Source: Nemertoderma westbladi (Eukaryota; Xenacoelomorpha; Nemertodermatida; Nemertodermatidae). From it: a DNA stretch of 26,899 nt. The position numbers and the translations under genes are program-made. Positions 25,871 through 26,899 of this stretch are shown in pieces (positions within the stretch are counted from its first letter, which is position 1; every line of letters starts with the position of its first letter). The stretch covers positions 1-26,899 of the forward strand of contig JAUCBJ010005632.1 in assembly GCA_032718475.1 (NCBI GenBank), read 5' to 3'. The notes below the pieces were generated by a model. It ran no database searches. It was not told the origin of the DNA and saw only the letters and a list, made by a program, of their open reading frames with translations.

Positions 25871-26899
25871 ACCACTCAAACATCAGAGGAGAGTAAGCAG
25901 TAATATAAGCTTGGGGAGATGGGACATATAACTATTATTGATGGTAATTCATACTTGAACATTTACTACACACAGCTTTCAATCTAAACAAAAAAAAAAC
26001 ACGAAAATCTCAATCAACTTACTGATAGATAGACTTGCATTACTTGCATTTCAGAATATTTCCCCATTTTGTTTAAGAAAAAATATAAAAAGACGTGAAA
26101 TTTTTTTAAAAAATTTGAATTTTTTTTTACAAAATTGCCAATTATCAGAAATAGAAAATGAAAATAAAAAGTGATCGAAGAATATGATGAAAATTAACAT
26201 GCTGGTTCCAGGAAATGTGGTAACGAAAAATAAAAATGGAAAATAATGGAGTAGTCTTTATAGCGAAAATAATATTTTTTCATAATTTTATTTACTTTAG
26301 TTTATTGTCTTTTCGATGGTATATCGTTTTCTATGCATTTTTCAAACCATATTGGAGATATAAACAAATAAAAAAAAACACCCTGGGGGTTACCCCCCCC
26401 CCCCCCCTTAAGTATAGTTATTTAAATCTTATACTAGAAAAAAATTAATTTCCATGATAGGACAGGCAGAAAATTGTGTTTTTTTTACCCTAATCAACTT
26501 AATTAACCAATTAACTGAATTTATCTTAACTTCTCGAAGGCCACATGGAAATTCAACTTGGAAAATTTCTAAACTTTTGCCAAACAATGTGTACCAAGTT
26601 TGGATAGATTTCATCGAAGATTGGCTGAGTTATCAACGTTTAAATATGCTGATCTACAGAAAGCTTGCTTACTTTCGTGACTCGCCCCACACTCTTTCAA
26701 ATTCAATTAGTACATGAATATTAACATATTATCCGCTTGGTTCACATTAAACGTCTTTATCTTAAGTATTACGTATCTAAGTTTCAATCACGGTAACTTA
26801 AATAATATTATTATTTTTACTCTAACCTTTGCCTTAGGACATCCATCGCCCAGCTTAAACTTTCTAGGCACGTCACTGCGCGAGAACTTACATCCATTG
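14407..26899 (-). CDS. TET: TET methylcytosine dioxygenase, C-terminal catalytic half (5 exons, 5' end outside window)
   Basis: TET enzymes are nuclear Fe(II)/2-oxoglutarate dioxygenases that oxidise 5-methylcytosine in DNA. Joining 26899-26827, 25532-25443, 25009-24872, 19599-19438 and 17169-14407 gives about 1074 residues in one frame, with all introns in phase 0. In order: [16 protein letters not shown] (end of the Cys-rich region), [29 protein letters not shown] and HSHKD (iron His/Asp), [15 protein letters not shown], a very long low-complexity insert, then [26 protein letters not shown] (third iron ligand) and [11 protein letters not shown]. By human TET2 numbering these cover H1382, D1384, N1387, H1416, H1881, R1896, S1898, Y1902 and H1904, all conserved, so the enzyme should be active. 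The N-terminus, including any CXXC domain, lies right of the window. The C-terminal tail after the DSBH domain is shorter than in vertebrates. Confidence 0.95.
15856..16878 (-). repeat. Coding minisatellite in TET: ~26 degenerate 13-residue repeats
   Basis: Units follow the pattern QYPTxQPGIxQNT/M, for example [52 protein letters not shown]. Most are 13 codons (39 bp), some 14, one 10. Divergence between units is high, unlike the noncoding arrays next door, so it is old and possibly constrained in composition only. Confidence 0.85.
17325..17392 (-). mobile_element. SINE tail/body fragment left of the minisatellite
   Basis: GCGACCCGAAGGCT and ATTTTATCGACCC, then GAAAGGCTGGTGGACCCTGG, align with GCGACCCGAAGGCT (about 13323) and ATTTTATAGACCCC, then GAAAGGCTGAGTGGACCCTG (about 13890), of the SINE at 13305-13990. 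The head side of this copy is at 19140-19185. Confidence 0.75.
17393..19139. repeat. GT-rich minisatellite built from 9- and 10-bp modules (19- and 29-bp units)
   Basis: The array is a mosaic of GGTGGACCCT, GGTGGACTCT, GGTGGGGTT and GGTGGGGCT. These combine into 19-bp units (GGTGGACCCTGGTGGGGCT) and 29-bp units. The plus strand is almost free of stops in all three frames and one minus frame is open for 592 codons, a composition effect. The unit matches SINE sequence at 13910-13928. The G-rich strand is the template strand of TET and has many closely spaced GG/GGGG runs that could form G-quadruplexes. Confidence 0.95.
19140..19185 (-). mobile_element. SINE head fragment right of the minisatellite
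   Basis: CTCGATCTACAACCAATAGA followed by TTACAGGCCCGACGA aligns with CTCGAACCGGCAACCAATAG then ATTGTCAGCCCGTCG in the SINE head at 13927-13962. The B box is degraded and the A-box side is not recognisable, so this copy is probably inert. Confidence 0.75.
19438..19599 (-). CDS. TET: TET exon d (54 codons) with the 2-oxoglutarate-contacting His
   Basis: Acceptor TTTCAG (to 19600), donor GTGAGT (19437-19432). It encodes [15 protein letters not shown], then [11 protein letters not shown], then a tail ending DGSISKLNQ. The EQLHVL(P/S)LY block is diagnostic; its His (19537-19539) corresponds to TET2 H1416. Joining exon c to exon d restores NNGSTV-VCTLL, matching the NGSTLVCTLT pattern of human TETs, which confirms the splice sites. 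Confidence 0.95.
19600..24871 (-). other. TET intron c, ~96% tandem array
   Basis: It spans from the GTACGT donor at 24871 to the TTTCAG acceptor ending at 19600, about 5.27 kb. The donor end is inside the 61-bp array; only about 200 bases next to the acceptor are not array. The phase is 0 on both sides. Confidence 0.9.
19675..19758 (+). repeat. 28-bp tandem repeat, 3 units
   Basis: CCCAGCTGTATGATTCTATC then TGAACCTA occurs three times in a row (19675, 19703, 19731), the third with one change (CACAGCTG). It lies near the 3' end of TET intron c, between the acceptor and the 61-bp array. Confidence 0.95.
19803..24889 (-). repeat. 61-bp tandem array (~83 units), each carrying a copy of the TET exon c end and its 5' splice site
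   Basis: GATACGCC recurs from 19809 to 24835, with intervals of 68, 68, 64 and 64 at the left end and 61 thereafter, giving about 83 units. In minus orientation each unit contains AATAACGGGAGTACAGTG (last 18 coding bases of exon c, NNGSTV), the donor GTACGT, TACCGTTATG, a GGGGGG run and GTATCAGTAAT. The right end of the array is the real exon border at 24872. Left units are variable (for example a CTACTACACACA or GTGACTTACC version); right units are almost identical, so expansion is recent there. Each unit also has four CpGs and the inverted pair ATAACGG/CCGTTAT around GTAC-CACT-GTAC. Confidence 0.95.
24872..25009 (-). CDS. TET: TET exon c (46 codons) with the HxD iron motif
   Basis: The acceptor is a C-run followed by CAG (to 25010) and the donor is GTACGT (24871 down). 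It encodes [32 protein letters not shown] and NNGSTV. The iron ligands are His at 24908-24910 and Asp at 24902-24904; the Asn three residues after the Asp matches the TET2 base-contacting N1387. Two Cys common in this stretch of human TETs are replaced (VVDFSAHSH against a CxDFCAHAH-type pattern). The last 18 bases (NNGSTV codons) and the donor are the rightmost unit of the 61-bp array that fills the next intron. Confidence 0.95.
25010..25442 (-). other. TET intron b with a G/C homopolymer run
   Basis: A 21-base G run (25059-25079, C on the transcript) and a shorter C run at the acceptor form the pyrimidine tract. A minus-strand Cys-containing frame (25034-25330) lies wholly inside and has no TET similarity. 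Confidence 0.85.
25443..25532 (-). CDS. TET: TET exon b (30 codons)
   Basis: The exon is bounded by a TTTAG acceptor (25534-25533) and a GTAACT donor (25442-25437). It encodes [15 protein letters not shown] then [15 protein letters not shown], corresponding to the LxxLATLxAPxYKxxAPxxYxNQ segment between the Cys-rich region and the beta-helix core. The length of 90 bases keeps phase 0. Confidence 0.93.
25611..25752. repeat. Long near-perfect hairpin (fold-back element) with a tRNA T-arm-like loop
   Basis: TAACTTTTGTTGGGTACAGC then TTTGCAAAGTCGG pairs with CCGACTTTGCAAAGCTGTGC then CCAAGAAAAGTTA with few mismatches. Inside, TGACACCCAGGT pairs with ACCTGGATGTCA. The loop is about 15 bases around AGTTCGATCCC, which resembles a Pol III B box. 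The outer ends extend to CATAT/ATATG. The stem totals roughly 45-50 bp. It is probably a MITE. Confidence 0.85.
25841..25869. repeat. Poly-C run (29 C)
   Basis: A homopolymer. Similar runs occur at 3705-3723 (19 C), 25059-25079 (21 G) and 26393-26407 (15 C). Lengths may be unreliable in the assembly. Confidence 0.95.
26523..26693 (+). repeat. Dispersed ~200-bp repeat, copy 3 (internally deleted)
   Basis: CTTCTCGAAGGCCACA, AAATTCAACTTGGAAAATTT, TTTTGCCAAACAA, TGTACCAAGTTTGGATAGAT, GAAGATTGGCTGAGTTAT and CTTACTTTCGTGACTCGCCC follow the block order of copies 1 and 2, but the GACAGAACGACAG block is missing. It sits in TET intron a. Confidence 0.8.
26827..26899 (-). CDS. TET: TET exon a (partial): end of the Cys-rich region
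   Basis: The minus strand reads [19 protein letters not shown] then CPKAK, ending at a GTTAGA donor (26826-26821). The NGCKF(A/S)RS..PRKFKL string is a signature of the TET Cys-rich domain, which packs on the catalytic core and binds zinc. The exon continues beyond the window edge; the first base is the third position of the preceding codon. Confidence 0.93.

Larger units (their letters stand above)
25533..26826 (-). other. TET intron a
   Basis: It contains a large hairpin (25619-25742), a 29-base C run (25841-25869), a 15-base C run (26393-26407) preceded by GGGGGTTA, A/T-rich stretches and a copy of the dispersed 200-bp repeat. No exon-like TET sequence was found in it, and none is missing from the protein order. 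Confidence 0.8.

Overview
This is animal nuclear DNA, most likely from an invertebrate. It has spliced exons with GT/AG borders, RTE-like and CR1-like non-LTR retrotransposons, a tRNA-derived SINE, MITE-like elements, long poly-C/poly-G runs, minisatellites and AT-rich intergenic DNA. I cannot fix the phylum.

The one clear host gene is on the minus strand from beyond the right edge down to about 14.2 kb. Five exons (26899-26827 partial, 25532-25443, 25009-24872, 19599-19438, 17169-14407) join in phase 0 and encode the C-terminal catalytic part of a TET methylcytosine dioxygenase. The HxD iron motif, the EQLH histidine, the third iron ligand (ELH) and the 2-oxoglutarate pair (TRIS) are all present. 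The last exon carries a very long low-complexity insert in the double-stranded beta-helix domain, much of it a degenerate 13-residue repeat of about 26 units.

The most striking observation concerns a TET intron. Intron 24871-19600 is almost entirely a 61-bp tandem array of about 83 units. Each unit contains a copy of the last 18 coding bases of the upstream TET exon (codons NNGSTV) plus its 5' splice site and the first intronic bases. The pre-mRNA therefore carries one real donor followed by about 82 near-identical decoys, and using a decoy adds an in-frame stop nine codons later. The next intron holds a second minisatellite of about 1.75 kb. It appears to have grown from 19 bp beside the B box of a SINE, and a related SINE copy just downstream of TET (13.3-14.0 kb) contains a different 36-bp minisatellite.

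The left 11 kb is a nest of mobile elements. There are three copies of one RTE-like LINE reverse transcriptase: A at 1.15-1.91 kb, fused in frame to a CR1-like zinc-finger ORF1; B at 4.14-5.54 kb, open but 5'-truncated; C at about 7.85-10.65 kb, longest but broken. Around them are a 61-bp perfect inverted repeat flanking copy B, two MITE-like elements sharing a 68-bp internal unit, four copies of a dispersed repeat of about 200 bp, and a decayed MULE-type transposase remnant next to copy C. From 10.95 to 13.2 kb I see only AT-rich non-coding DNA.
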